A DNA stretch of 64,000 nt from Sphingobium sp. DEHP117 (lineage in GTDB: Bacteria; Pseudomonadota; Alphaproteobacteria; Sphingomonadales; Sphingomonadaceae), in contig NZ_JAPFBJ010000001.1 in NCBI RefSeq assembly GCF_030867385.1, positions 682,001 to 746,000 of the forward strand, read 5' to 3'. Both the position numbers and the translations under genes were made by a program. The notes beneath the pieces are model-generated. The model worked only from the letters and a program-made list of their open reading frames with translations, searched no databases and was not told the DNA's origin. How positions within the stretch are numbered: position 1 is the stretch's first letter; each line of letters starts with the position of its first letter. Positions 28,576 to 37,792 of this stretch are shown here, piece by piece.

Positions 28576-28591
28576 TGGTGCCCAGAAGAGG
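28576..28591. repeat. att site, tRNA-side copy
   Basis: TGGTGCCCAGAAGAGG, the reverse complement of the tRNA-Leu 3' end including CCA. It is identical to 10256-10271. Insertion here leaves the tRNA intact. Confidence 0.85.
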
Positions 28592-28662
28592 ACTCGAACC
28601 TCCACGCCCTTGCGAGCGCCAGCACCTGAAGCTGGTGCGTCTACCAATTCCGCCATCTGGGC
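28576..28662 (-). tRNA. tRNA-Leu(CAG)
   Basis: 87 nt including an encoded CCA. The acceptor stem GCCCAGA pairs with TCTGGGC. The anticodon stem-loop reads CCAGC-TTCAGGT-GCTGG, giving anticodon CAG. A long variable arm (GCGCTCGCAAGGGCGT) marks it as a class II leucine tRNA, and the T-loop GGTTCGAGTCC is present. Its 3' end is the attachment site of the element to its left. Confidence 0.95.
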
Positions 28663-28822
28663 ACGGGGTAGGCGGCGCGCTTAGCCTTTTGGGTCGCGGG
28701 TTGTCAATCGCGCATCCCAGAAAATTTGCGACGCCGCCCTCGCGTCTGCGCGCAGGCCATTGTCTCATGCGCGGCCATGGTGCATTGGCGGTGCAGGCAT
28801 TCGCAAGCGCAAGGATGATTTC

Positions 28823-29752
28823 ATGCTGGTGACGGTTTTCGGGGGTGGCGGGTTCCTGGGGCGCTATGTGGCGCAGGAGCTGCTGGGCAGGGGCTTTCGC
28901 GTGCGCGTGGCGGAGCGGGAGCCTGCCAATGCGCTGCGGGTGAAGCCGCTCGGCAATCTCGGCCAGAGCCAGCTCGTGCACGCCGATGTGCGCAATCCTG
29001 CCAGCGTGGCGCGCGCGGTTGCCGGGGCCGACGCAGTCGTGAACCTCGTCGCGGTGCTCAAGGGCGATATGGACGGCATCAACCACATAGGCGCCGCGAA
29101 TGTAGCAAAAGCGGCGGCGGAAGCGGGCGTGACGACGCTGGTGCATATCTCGGCTATCGGGTCGGACGCGCAGAGCCAGTCCGCTTATGGTCGTTCGAAG
29201 GGGCAGGGCGAGCAGGCGGTCCGCGCGGCGGTTCCGGCGGCGACGCTCATCCGCCCGTCTATCCTGTTCGGGCGGGAGGATCAGTTCACCAACCCGTTCG
29301 CCAACCTCATCCGCATGGCGCCGGTGCTGCCGATCATCGCAGGCGAGACGAAATTCCAGCCGGTCTATGTCGTCGATGTCGCCCGCGCGATCGCGACGGC
29401 GGTGGCGGATGCGGCAGCGCATGCGGGCAAGACCTATGAGCTGGGCGGGCCACAGGTGCTGAGCATGGCGCAGATCAACGCGTGGCTGGCAGACGCCATC
29501 GGTCACAAGCCCGCGATGTTTGCGATGCCGGCCTGCGCGTCGGAGTGGCTGGCGCGCCTCACCGGATGGCTGCCCGCTGCGCCGATCACGCTCGATCAGT
29601 GGCGCATGCTGCAGGTGGACAACGTGGTCGATGCCAAGGCCAAGGGGTTGGCGGATCTCGGCATCGCGCCCACGCCGCTCGCCGCGGTGGCGGACCAATG
29701 GCTGGTGCAATATCGCAAGCACGGCCGCTTCACAGCGCGCGCCAAGGCCTGA
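28823..29752 (+). CDS. NAD(P)H-binding protein, NDUFA9/complex I-associated SDR-like
   Basis: A 309-aa extended SDR-type protein with nucleotide-binding GGGGFLGRYVAQEL at residues 7-20. It resembles the NDUFA9-like atypical SDRs of alphaproteobacteria (SAYGRSKGQGEQAVRAA; RPSILFGREDQFTNPFANLI). The usual YxxxK is kept as Tyr-Gly-Arg-Ser-Lys. The role may be complex I assembly or quinone-related; that is family inference. AAGGATGA upstream supports ATG 28823. It is followed after 5 bp by uppP. Confidence 0.85.
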   Translation: MLVTVFGGGGFLGRYVAQELLGRGFRVRVAEREPANALRVKPLGNLGQSQLVHADVRNPASVARAVAGADAVVNLVAVLKGDMDGINHIGAANVAKAAAEAGVTTLVHISAIGSDAQSQSAYGRSKGQGEQAVRAAVPAATLIRPSILFGREDQFTNPFANLIRMAPVLPIIAGETKFQPVYVVDVARAIATAVADAAAHAGKTYELGGPQVLSMAQINAWLADAIGHKPAMFAMPACASEWLARLTGWLPAAPITLDQWRMLQVDNVVDAKAKGLADLGIAPTPLAAVADQWLVQYRKHGRFTARAKA

Positions 29753-29757
29753 GCCGC

Positions 29758-30561
29758 ATGGCTGACGATATTGCGACGCCCATCATATTGGGCATTGTCG
29801 AGGGTGTGACGGAATATCTCCCCGTGTCCTCGACCGGGCACCTGATCCTTGCCACCGAGCTTTTGGGTTATGACGCCGAGAAATGGGCGCTGTTCAACAT
29901 CGCGATCCAGCCGGGGGCGATCCTGGCGATCCTGGTGCTGTACTGGCGCACCTTCTGGGCGGTGTTGATCGGCATGATGAAGGCGGAGCGCCACGCATAT
30001 GCCTTCGTCACCAACCTGCTTCTGGCGTTCATCCCGGCGGTGGTGCTGGGGCTGGCCTTTGGCGATGTGATCGAGCTGCTGCTGGAAAATGCGGTGGTGG
30101 TGGCGTGGGCGCTCATTATCGGCGGCTTCTCGATATTGTGGGTTGAGCGGATCGCCAAGCCCAAGCACGCTGGCGGCATTGCCGACGTGGGCGCGCGTAC
30201 GTCGATTTTGATCGGCCTGGTGCAGTGCATCGCGATGATTCCGGGCGTCAGCCGCTCCGGTGCGACGATATTGGGCGCAATGGCTTTCGGGGTGGAGCGG
30301 CGCACGGCGGCGGAGTTCAGCTTTTTTCTGGCCGTGCCGACGCTGACCGGGGCGACGGCGCTTCAGCTCTACAAACATGGCGCGGCGCTGACGAGCAACG
30401 ATATGCAGGCGATCGGCATCGGTTTCGTTGTGTCGTTCATCGTTGCGCTGCTGGTGGTGAAGGGGTTCGTCGCGGTGGTGAGCCGCATCGGCTTCGCGCC
30501 GTTCGCATGGTATCGCATCGTCGCCGGAGCCGCAGCCTTGGTGTGGCTGGCTGCACGATAG
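29758..30561 (+). CDS. uppP: undecaprenyl-diphosphatase
   Basis: Integral membrane phosphatase (BacA/UppP), 267 aa. It recycles undecaprenyl diphosphate to the monophosphate carrier used for peptidoglycan and polysaccharide export. Conserved motifs are GIVEGVTEYLPVSSTGHL (active-site Glu-rich segment) and IPGVSRSGATILGAM. Multiple membrane helices span the protein, and length is normal. Probably co-transcribed with the gene upstream. Confidence 0.95.
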   Translation: MADDIATPIILGIVEGVTEYLPVSSTGHLILATELLGYDAEKWALFNIAIQPGAILAILVLYWRTFWAVLIGMMKAERHAYAFVTNLLLAFIPAVVLGLAFGDVIELLLENAVVVAWALIIGGFSILWVERIAKPKHAGGIADVGARTSILIGLVQCIAMIPGVSRSGATILGAMAFGVERRTAAEFSFFLAVPTLTGATALQLYKHGAALTSNDMQAIGIGFVVSFIVALLVVKGFVAVVSRIGFAPFAWYRIVAGAAALVWLAAR

Positions 30562-30736
30562 GGCCGAAACGGACGCAATATTCAATATCAGCGCGACGAG
30601 GCGAGGCGCCTAACTCATCTCTGAATCGCAAATAGGTAGTGCATACTTACCTAAACCACATTTTTCGCGTGACTTCTGCGGAAATTGCGCCTATGTGCGC
30701 GGCTCCACCCGAAAGGTTAGCAGGAGCTTGAGTGTT

Positions 30737-32194
30737 ATGGGCGACAACCCCATGCTGAAATTCGTTGGCACCGCGCAGGATTATCCGTCCAAGCGCACGG
30801 CCAGCGAGCGCGCCCATGACTTTGGCGAGATCAGCAAGACCTTCCTGCTTGAAAAGGCGGAGGAACAGGCCTCGCGTTGCTCGCAATGCGGCGTGCCATA
30901 TTGTTCCACCCATTGCCCGCTGCACAATCATATTCCGGACTGGCTGCGCCTCACCGCCGAAGGGCGGCTGCGCGAAGCCTATGAGCTGTCCAATGCCACC
31001 TCGACCATGCCCGAGATCTGCGGCCGCATCTGCCCGCAGGATCGTCTGTGCGAGGGCAACTGCGTCATCGAGTTTTCCGGCCATGGCTCCGTCACCATCG
31101 GCTCGGTCGAGAAGTTCATCACCGATACTGCGTGGAAGGAAGGCTGGGTCGAGCCGCTCGTGCCCGGCAAGGCCACCGGCCAGTCCGTCGGCATCATCGG
31201 CGCGGGTCCGGCTGGGCTGACCACGGCGGAATATCTGCGCGCGGCGGGGCACGAGGTTCACGTCTATGACAGGCATGACCGCGCCGGCGGCCTGCTGACC
31301 TATGGTATCCCCGGCTTCAAGCTGGAGAAGGACGTGGTCATGCGCCGCGTCCAGCGCCTGAAAGACGGCGGCATTGTTTTCCATGAGGGCTTCGAGGTCG
31401 GCCGCGACGCCACGCTGGAGCAGCTGCGGCAAAAGCACGACGCGATCCTCATCGCAACCGGCGTCTACAAGGCGCGCGATATCAAGGCGCCGGGCGTCGG
31501 CGCTCCGGGCGTGGTCGCCGCGCTGGACTATCTGATCGCCTCCAACCGCGCGAGCTTTGGCGACGATGTGCCGGGCCATGCGGACGGCAGCCTGCTGGCG
31601 AAGGACAAGCATGTCGTCGTGATCGGCGGTGGCGACACCGCGATGGACTGCGTGCGCACGGCTGTCCGCCAGGGCGCGAAGTCGGTCAAGTGCCTCTACC
31701 GGCGCGACCGGGAAAATATGCCCGGATCGCAGCGCGAGGTGCAGAACGCGGAGGAAGAAGGCGTCGAGTTCGTGTGGCTCTCCGCGCCGGTGGCGTTCGA
31801 GGGTGTGGATCATGTCTCCGGCGTCAAGGCGGTGAGGATGCGCCTCGGCCAGCCGGATGCCAGCGGACGCCGCGCGCCGGAGGCGGAGCCGGGCAGCGAG
31901 TTCACGCTGGAGGCGGACCTCGTCATCAAGGCGCTGGGCTATGACCCCGAAGAGCTGCCCAAGCTGTTCGGATCGCAGGACCTCTCCGTCACCCGCTGGG
32001 GCACGTTGCGCGTCGATCACAAGAGCATGATGACGAGCGTGGACGGCGTGTTCGCGGCAGGAGACATCGTGCGCGGCGCAAGCCTCGTCGTCTGGGCCAT
32101 CCGCGATGGCCGCGACGTGACCGAGCATATGCATCGCTATCTCAAGGCGAAGGCCAAGGCGGGCGTTCCGGCAAGGGAAAGGGAGCTGGCGTGA
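30737..32194 (+). CDS. gltD: glutamate synthase small subunit
   Basis: The 485-aa NADPH-binding beta subunit of glutamate synthase. It supplies electrons to GltB for glutamate formation from glutamine and 2-oxoglutarate. The N-terminal Cys clusters (SRCSQCGVPYCSTHCPLHN and CGRICPQDRLCEGNC) bind 4Fe-4S. FAD-binding GIIGAGPAGLTTAEYL and NADPH-binding VVVIGGGDTAMDCVRTA follow. ATG 30737 comes after AGGAG. The order gltD then gltB is reversed from enterobacteria, with an extra gene between. The upstream gap 30562-30736 holds the likely promoter. Confidence 0.95.
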   Translation: MGDNPMLKFVGTAQDYPSKRTASERAHDFGEISKTFLLEKAEEQASRCSQCGVPYCSTHCPLHNHIPDWLRLTAEGRLREAYELSNATSTMPEICGRICPQDRLCEGNCVIEFSGHGSVTIGSVEKFITDTAWKEGWVEPLVPGKATGQSVGIIGAGPAGLTTAEYLRAAGHEVHVYDRHDRAGGLLTYGIPGFKLEKDVVMRRVQRLKDGGIVFHEGFEVGRDATLEQLRQKHDAILIATGVYKARDIKAPGVGAPGVVAALDYLIASNRASFGDDVPGHADGSLLAKDKHVVVIGGGDTAMDCVRTAVRQGAKSVKCLYRRDRENMPGSQREVQNAEEEGVEFVWLSAPVAFEGVDHVSGVKAVRMRLGQPDASGRRAPEAEPGSEFTLEADLVIKALGYDPEELPKLFGSQDLSVTRWGTLRVDHKSMMTSVDGVFAAGDIVRGASLVVWAIRDGRDVTEHMHRYLKAKAKAGVPARERELA

Positions 32195-32913
32195 GGTGGG
32201 TGATCCTAGCGAGCAGCTTACTATTCATTGCTGAGCCAGCTGGCGCGGAGATTACAGCCCGTACCCCTGACATTGGAATAGCATCTCCCAAGGCCTACGA
32301 GTTGCTGGAGGTTGTGTCTCCATCAGATGAGCTGCAACGTCAGCTTGTGCAGAATTTTCAAAAAAGCTTCAATCAGGGTTTAGAGAATGATCCGAAGATC
32401 CTCACCCTCGAGAAACGTAAGCCGGGGCTTATAGCGTCGATCGAAACTACTGTGGCAGCTCAGCTGAAAATTGTCGCTCCCGCAGAGGTTGTGCGGTTAC
32501 AAAATGTTTTGGCAGCCGCTTATCAGCAGCTGTTAACCGAAGAGGACATGGACGTAGCAATTGCTTTTTTCAAAAGTCCTGCAGGAAAACGGGCGGCGGA
32601 TAAGATGAAGGCTGGTGGGCAAGAAGCTATTGATAGCATGCGTCAGAACGGCAGCCTCGGCCAAGACCTTTCCAAAAGCATGAACAAGGCGGTGGACAGT
32701 GCCTCCACCGCTGGGTTGGAAGGACTGAGCGCCGAAGATAGCGCAGCGTTTGTCGAATTCAGCAAGCAGCCAGCGAGCTATAAACTTATTGTGGCTCGAT
32801 CTCAAATTCTCGCTGTCGCTACTGCAGAAGCTCAAGCGATGACACAGCGCATCGCGGAAAAAATTGGGCCTCAGTTAGCAAGCGCGATGCAACGACATAT
32901 GACATCAAAGTGA
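32191..32913 (+). CDS. exported DUF2059 protein inserted between gltD and gltB
   Basis: A 240-aa protein with signal peptide (MRWVILASSLLFIAEPAGA) and a helical DUF2059-type domain (EEDMDVAIAFFKSPAGKRAADKM). GTG 32191 overlaps the gltD stop (GTGA), and it ends 17 bp before gltB, so it is cotranscribed. Codon use is poorer in G/C than in the flanking glt genes, suggesting a later insertion into the operon. The function is unknown. Confidence 0.82.
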   Translation: MRWVILASSLLFIAEPAGAEITARTPDIGIASPKAYELLEVVSPSDELQRQLVQNFQKSFNQGLENDPKILTLEKRKPGLIASIETTVAAQLKIVAPAEVVRLQNVLAAAYQQLLTEEDMDVAIAFFKSPAGKRAADKMKAGGQEAIDSMRQNGSLGQDLSKSMNKAVDSASTAGLEGLSAEDSAAFVEFSKQPASYKLIVARSQILAVATAEAQAMTQRIAEKIGPQLASAMQRHMTSK

Positions 32914-32930
32914 TTTCGGAAGATAAAGCC

Positions 32931-35900
32931 ATGACCAACGAATCCGAACGTCTCCGCCTCGCCGAAGTCGGCATGTATCGCCCGGAGTTCGAGTCCGATG
33001 CCTGCGGCGTCGGCCTTGTCGCGGCCACTGATGGCAAGGCGTCGCGCCGCGTCGTCGTCTCGGCCATCGATGCGCTCAAGGCCGTGTGGCATCGCGGCGC
33101 TGTGGACGCGGATGGCAAGACCGGCGACGGTGCGGGCATCCATGTCGATCTGCCGGTGCGCTTCTTTGACGATGCCATCGCCGCATCGGGGCACAAGCCC
33201 AAGCCCAACCGCCTTGCCGTCGGCATGGTGTTCCTGCCGCGCACGGACCTTTCCGCGCAGGAAACCTGCCGCACGATCGTCGAGAGCGAGATCATCGAGG
33301 CGGGCTACACCATCTATGGCTGGCGTCAGGTGCCTGTCGATGTCTCCGTGATCGGCGAGAAGGCGCAGCGCACCCGCCCCGAAATCGAACAGATCATGAT
33401 CGCCGGGCCGATGCCCGAGGCGCAGGACATGGCCGAGTTCGAGAAAGAGCTCTATCTCATCCGTCGCCGGATCGAGAAGAAGGTCGTCGCCGCGCAGATC
33501 AATGACTTTTACGTCTGCAGCCTGTCGTGCCGCTCAATCATCTACAAGGGGCTCTTCCTCGCGGAGAGCCTGTCGGTCTTCTACCCGGATCTCAACGATG
33601 AACGGTTCGAGAGCCGCGTGGCGATCTTCCACCAGCGTTATTCCACTAACACCTTCCCGCAATGGTGGTTGGCGCAGCCGTTCCGTACGCTCGCGCACAA
33701 CGGCGAGATCAACACGATCCGCGGCAACACCAACTGGATGAAGAGCCACGAGATCAAGATGGCCGCGCTGGCCTTTGGCGAGCGGTCCGAGGACATCAAG
33801 CCCGTGATCCCGGCAGGCGCGTCAGACACTGCCGCGCTCGATGCCGTGTTCGAGGCGATCTGCCGTGCCGGGCGCGATGCGCCGACCGCGAAGCTCATGC
33901 TGGTGCCCGAAGCGTGGCAGGCAGGCGATGACCTGCCCCAGGCGCACAAGGATATGTACAGCTATCTCGCCTCCGTCATGGAGCCGTGGGATGGCCCCGC
34001 CGCGCTGGCGATGACGGATGGCCGCTGGGCGGTGGCAGGCGTGGACCGCAACGCGCTGCGCCCGCTGCGCTATACGCTCACGTCCGACAATCTGCTGATC
34101 GTGGGGTCCGAGACCGGCATGGTCGTGGTGCCGGAATCGAGCGTGATCCAGAAGGGCCGCATGGGTCCGGGCCAGATGCTCGCGGTCGATCTCGCCGAGG
34201 GCAAGGTCTATGCCGACCGCGCGATCAAGGATCGCATCGCGGCAGAGCGCCCCTATGGCGAGATGGTGAAGGGCTTCCGCTCCATGGCGGACATGCCCGC
34301 CGCCCCCAAGGATGCCCGCCCGGTTTACGAGCGCGCCGAGCTGGCCCAGCGCCAGATCGCCGCCAACATGACGCTGGAGGACATGGAGCTGCTCCTCTCG
34401 CCGATGGTGGAGGACGCGAAGGAAGCCATCGGCTCGATGGGTGACGACACGCCGCTCGCCGTAATTTCGGACAAGCCGCGTACGGTCAGCCACTTCTTCC
34501 GCCAGAATTTCAGCCAGGTGACGAACCCGCCGATCGACTCATTGCGTGAACGCCATGTGATGAGCCTCAAGACGCGATTCTCCAACCTTGCCAATATCCT
34601 GGAGGAAGGTTCTCAGAACGCGCACGTGCTGGTGCTGGATTCACCGGTGCTCACCTGCGCGGACTGGAGCCGGCTGAAGGCCTGCTTCGGAAAGAGCGTG
34701 GCGGAGATCGATTGCACCTATCCGGCAGACAGCGGCGCGGACGGCCTGCGAGCAGCCATAGCCCGCATCCGCAACGAGGCGGAGCAGGCAGTGCGCGCCG
34801 GGCAGAGCGAACTGTTCCTGACGGACGAAGCGACCGGTCCGGAGCGCCTCGGCATCGCCATGGTGCTCGCCGCCGCAGCCGTCCACACCCATCTCGTGCG
34901 CAAGGGCCTGCGTTCCTACGCGTCGGTCAACGTCCGCTCGGCCGAGTGCCTCGATACGCATTATTTCGCGGTGCTGATCGGCGTCGGCGCGACCACGGTG
35001 AATGCCTACCTCGCCGAGGCCTCGATCGCGGATCGCCACGCGCGCGGCCTGTTCGGCGATATGGACCTAGACACCTGCGTCGCGCGCTATCGCACGGCGG
35101 TGGACGAAGGGCTTCTGAAGATCATGTCCAAGATGGGCATCGCGGTCATCAGCAGCTATCGCGGCGGCTATAATTTCGAGGCGGTGGGCCTGTCCCGCGC
35201 GCTGGTCAACGATCTGTTCCCCGGTATGCCGTCCAAGATATCGGGCGAGGGCTACGCCTCCTTGCACTACAGCGCGACGCTGAAGCACAAGGCGGCCTAT
35301 GACAGCGCGGTCGCGCGCCTGCCCGTCGGTGGTTTCTATCGCCAGCGCAACGGCGGTGAGGCACATGCCTACAGCGCGCAGCTGATGCACCTGCTGCAGA
35401 CGGCGGTGGCGACGGACAGCTACTCCACCTATCTCCAGTTCGCGCGCGGCGTTAAGGATCTGCCTGCCGTCTATCTGCGCGATATGCTGGAGTTCAACTA
35501 CGCGCAGGAGGCGGTGCCGATCGACGAGGTCGAGGCGATCACCGAAATTCGTAAGCGCTTCGTGACGCCGGGCATGTCCTTGGGCGCGCTCAGCCCTGAA
35601 GCGCACGAGACGCTCGCCATCGCCATGAACCGCATCGGCGCCAAGGCGGTGTCGGGCGAGGGCGGCGAGGATTCTGCGCGCTTCAAGCCCTATGCCAATG
35701 GCGACAACGCAAACTCCAACATCAAGCAGATCGCTTCCGGCCGCTTTGGCGTGACGGCGGAATATCTCGGCGCGTGCGAAGAGGTCGAGATCAAGGTCGC
35801 GCAGGGAGCAAAACCCGGCGAGGGTGGCCAGCTCCCCGGCTTCAAGGTGACGGAGTTCATCGCCCGCCTGCGCCATTCGACGCCGGGCGTTACGCTCATC

Positions 35901-37448
35901 TCGCCGCCGCCGCATCATGACATCTACTCGATCGAGGATCTGGCGCAGCTCATCTATGACCTGAAGCAGATCAACCCGCGCGCGCGCGTCTGCGTCAAGC
36001 TCGTCAGCCAGTCCGGCATCGGCACGGTGGCGGCGGGCGTCGCCAAGGCGCATGCGGATGTCATCCTCGTCTCCGGCAATGTCGGCGGCACCGGCGCATC
36101 CCCGCAGACCAGCATCAAGTTCGCTGGCCTGCCGTGGGAGATGGGCCTTGCCGAGGCCAATCAGGTGCTGACCCTGAACGGCCTGCGCCACCGGGTGAAG
36201 CTGCGCACCGACGGCGGCCTCAAAACCGGGCGGGACATCGTGATCGCGGCGATCCTTGGCGCGGAAGAGTTCGGCATCGGCACGCTGGCGCTGGTGGCTA
36301 TGGGCTGCATCATGGTGCGCCAGTGCCACAGCAACACCTGCCCGGTGGGCGTCTGCGTGCAGGACGAGCGGCTGCGCGCCAAGTTCACCGGCACGCCGGA
36401 AAAGGTCATCAACCTGATGACCTTCATCGCCGAGGAAGTGCGCGAGATACTGGCGCGGCTGGGCGCGCGCAGCCTCGATGAGGTTGTGGGCCGCACCGAG
36501 CTGCTCCGGCAGGTCAATCGCGGCGCCGAGCATCTCGATGATCTCGATTTGAATCCGATCCTCGCCAAGGTCGACGCGCCGGACGAGCATCGCCGCTTCA
36601 ACATCCCGACGCACCGCAACGAGGTGCCGGACAGCCTGGACGCTCAGATCATTTCGGACGCCAAGGCCGTGTTCGAGCGCGGCGAGAAAATGCAGCTCAC
36701 CTACACCGTGCGCAACACGCATCGTGCGGTCGGCACGCGCTTCTCCGCGCGCATCACCGAGACCTTCGGCATGAGCACGCTGGCGGATGGTCATGTGCAC
36801 ATCCGCCTGCGCGGCTCGGCGGGGCAGTCGCTGGGTGCATTCCTGTGCAAGGGCGTGACGCTGGAGGTATTTGGCGACGCCAACGACTATGTCGGCAAGG
36901 GGCTGTCAGGCGGCGTCATCGCGGTGCGCCCGATGGTCAGCTCGCCGCTCGAAAGCCAGAACAACACGATCATCGGCAACACCGTGCTCTACGGTGCGAC
37001 GGCGGGCAAGCTGTTCGCGGCGGGGCAGGCGGGCGAGCGCTTCGCCGTGCGTAACTCCGGCGCGCAGGTGGTGGTCGAGGGCTGCGGCGCCAATGGCTGC
37101 GAGTATATGACCGGTGGCACGGCCGTGATCTTGGGGCGTGTCGGCGCGAACTTCGGCGCGGGCATGACCGGCGGCATGGCCTTCGTGCTGGATGATGACG
37201 GCAGCTTCGCCGCGCATGCCAACCCGGAGAGCATCGTCTGGCAGCGGCTGGAAAGCAAGCACTGGGAAGGTGTGCTGCGCGATCTCGTCGAGCAGCATGT
37301 CGAGAAGACGGGCAGCAAATGGTCCTCGGCCCTGCTGGAAGATTGGGAGCGCCGCCGGGATCAGTTCTGGCAGGTCTGCCCCAAGGAGATGATCTCGCGC
37401 CTCGCCCATCCGCTCAGCGATCGGCCGGAGGTGGTGGCGGCGGAATAA
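32931..37448 (+). CDS. gltB: glutamate synthase large subunit
   Basis: The 1505-aa catalytic alpha subunit. A 24-residue propeptide precedes the nucleophile Cys25 (SDACGVGLV) of the class II glutamine amidotransferase domain. The central domain, FMN synthase domain (SEGGEDSARF; VSGNVGGTGASP) and C-terminal GXGXG domain follow. The 3Fe-4S cluster is CIMVRQCHSNTCPVGVC. Ammonia freed from glutamine is channelled to 2-oxoglutarate. Full length with all key residues seen. ATG 32931 is preferred over the in-frame start at 32910, which lies inside the preceding gene. Confidence 0.96.
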   Translation: MTNESERLRLAEVGMYRPEFESDACGVGLVAATDGKASRRVVVSAIDALKAVWHRGAVDADGKTGDGAGIHVDLPVRFFDDAIAASGHKPKPNRLAVGMVFLPRTDLSAQETCRTIVESEIIEAGYTIYGWRQVPVDVSVIGEKAQRTRPEIEQIMIAGPMPEAQDMAEFEKELYLIRRRIEKKVVAAQINDFYVCSLSCRSIIYKGLFLAESLSVFYPDLNDERFESRVAIFHQRYSTNTFPQWWLAQPFRTLAHNGEINTIRGNTNWMKSHEIKMAALAFGERSEDIKPVIPAGASDTAALDAVFEAICRAGRDAPTAKLMLVPEAWQAGDDLPQAHKDMYSYLASVMEPWDGPAALAMTDGRWAVAGVDRNALRPLRYTLTSDNLLIVGSETGMVVVPESSVIQKGRMGPGQMLAVDLAEGKVYADRAIKDRIAAERPYGEMVKGFRSMADMPAAPKDARPVYERAELAQRQIAANMTLEDMELLLSPMVEDAKEAIGSMGDDTPLAVISDKPRTVSHFFRQNFSQVTNPPIDSLRERHVMSLKTRFSNLANILEEGSQNAHVLVLDSPVLTCADWSRLKACFGKSVAEIDCTYPADSGADGLRAAIARIRNEAEQAVRAGQSELFLTDEATGPERLGIAMVLAAAAVHTHLVRKGLRSYASVNVRSAECLDTHYFAVLIGVGATTVNAYLAEASIADRHARGLFGDMDLDTCVARYRTAVDEGLLKIMSKMGIAVISSYRGGYNFEAVGLSRALVNDLFPGMPSKISGEGYASLHYSATLKHKAAYDSAVARLPVGGFYRQRNGGEAHAYSAQLMHLLQTAVATDSYSTYLQFARGVKDLPAVYLRDMLEFNYAQEAVPIDEVEAITEIRKRFVTPGMSLGALSPEAHETLAIAMNRIGAKAVSGEGGEDSARFKPYANGDNANSNIKQIASGRFGVTAEYLGACEEVEIKVAQGAKPGEGGQLPGFKVTEFIARLRHSTPGVTLISPPPHHDIYSIEDLAQLIYDLKQINPRARVCVKLVSQSGIGTVAAGVAKAHADVILVSGNVGGTGASPQTSIKFAGLPWEMGLAEANQVLTLNGLRHRVKLRTDGGLKTGRDIVIAAILGAEEFGIGTLALVAMGCIMVRQCHSNTCPVGVCVQDERLRAKFTGTPEKVINLMTFIAEEVREILARLGARSLDEVVGRTELLRQVNRGAEHLDDLDLNPILAKVDAPDEHRRFNIPTHRNEVPDSLDAQIISDAKAVFERGEKMQLTYTVRNTHRAVGTRFSARITETFGMSTLADGHVHIRLRGSAGQSLGAFLCKGVTLEVFGDANDYVGKGLSGGVIAVRPMVSSPLESQNNTIIGNTVLYGATAGKLFAAGQAGERFAVRNSGAQVVVEGCGANGCEYMTGGTAVILGRVGANFGAGMTGGMAFVLDDDGSFAAHANPESIVWQRLESKHWEGVLRDLVEQHVEKTGSKWSSALLEDWERRRDQFWQVCPKEMISRLAHPLSDRPEVVAAE

Positions 37449-37486
37449 GTCGCCACTTCTGCTTGATCTTCACAACCCAAATAAAT

Positions 37487-37521
37487 GACCCGCCGCAGCC
37501 TTTTGAAAGCTGCGACGGGTC
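37487..37521. terminator. transcription terminator between convergent gltB and aceA transcripts
   Basis: GACCCGCCGCAGC (37487-37499) and GCTGCGACGGGTC (37509-37521) form a 13-bp stem with one mismatch and a 9-nt loop. It lies 38 bp after gltB and could stop both the gltB transcript and the leftward aceA operon. Confidence 0.6.
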
Positions 37522-37569
37522 AAGACTTTCCTCCCCAGGAAAGCTCGGGTCCGTTGGGTCAGCCCTGCT

Positions 37570-37731
37570 TCAGGACAGGCGACCCAGGCGGTGATAGAGG
37601 TTGGCGAACTTGGAAGAACGCGGATCGTCCTGGATCTTCTTGATGTAGTCCGCGACGGCCTCCTTCATCAGCTCGAAGTCCTCAGTCGAAAAGACTGCGC
37701 GAGAGCGGGCTGGAGTGGGTTGTTCGTCCAT
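37570..37731 (-). CDS. small conserved-type protein downstream of aceA
   Basis: A 53-aa protein starting MDEQPTPARSRAVFSTEDFE and ending in a basic helix (KFANLYHRLGRLS). ATG 37731 is preceded by AAGGAG with good spacing; the longer in-frame start at 37791 is unlikely. It follows aceA by 61 bp on the same strand. The function is unknown, and no motif is recognised. Confidence 0.65.
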   Translation of the reverse strand: MDEQPTPARSRAVFSTEDFELMKEAVADYIKKIQDDPRSSKFANLYHRLGRLS

Positions 37732-37792
37732 ATTGATATCTCCTTGATGTCTGGAGCGGGGGAAAGATACGCCCGCTCCGTCTATCATCAAA

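Larger units (their letters stand above)
10256..28591. mobile_element. integrative and mobilisable element in tRNA-Leu(CAG)
   Basis: An 18.3-kb element bounded by a 16-bp direct repeat equal to the tRNA-Leu 3' end. It contains an integrase, excisionase-like genes, a type I R-M locus with a PrrC-like gene, two secreted cargo genes, traD/traC, oriT, the traA relaxase and a DUF6118 gene. I see no traG coupling protein and no type IV secretion genes, so it looks mobilisable rather than self-transmissible. The integrase lies next to the end far from the intact tRNA. An IS1380 element has inserted inside it, at 16238-17884. Confidence 0.85.

Noticed and set aside
30647-32134. 495-codon open frame antisense to gltD
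   Set aside because: Shadow of a confirmed gene, low-complexity Arg/His/Ala translation.
35067-36800. Long open frame antisense to gltB
   Set aside because: GC-rich codon structure of gltB leaves the opposite frame open; the translation shows no domain, and gltB is certain.
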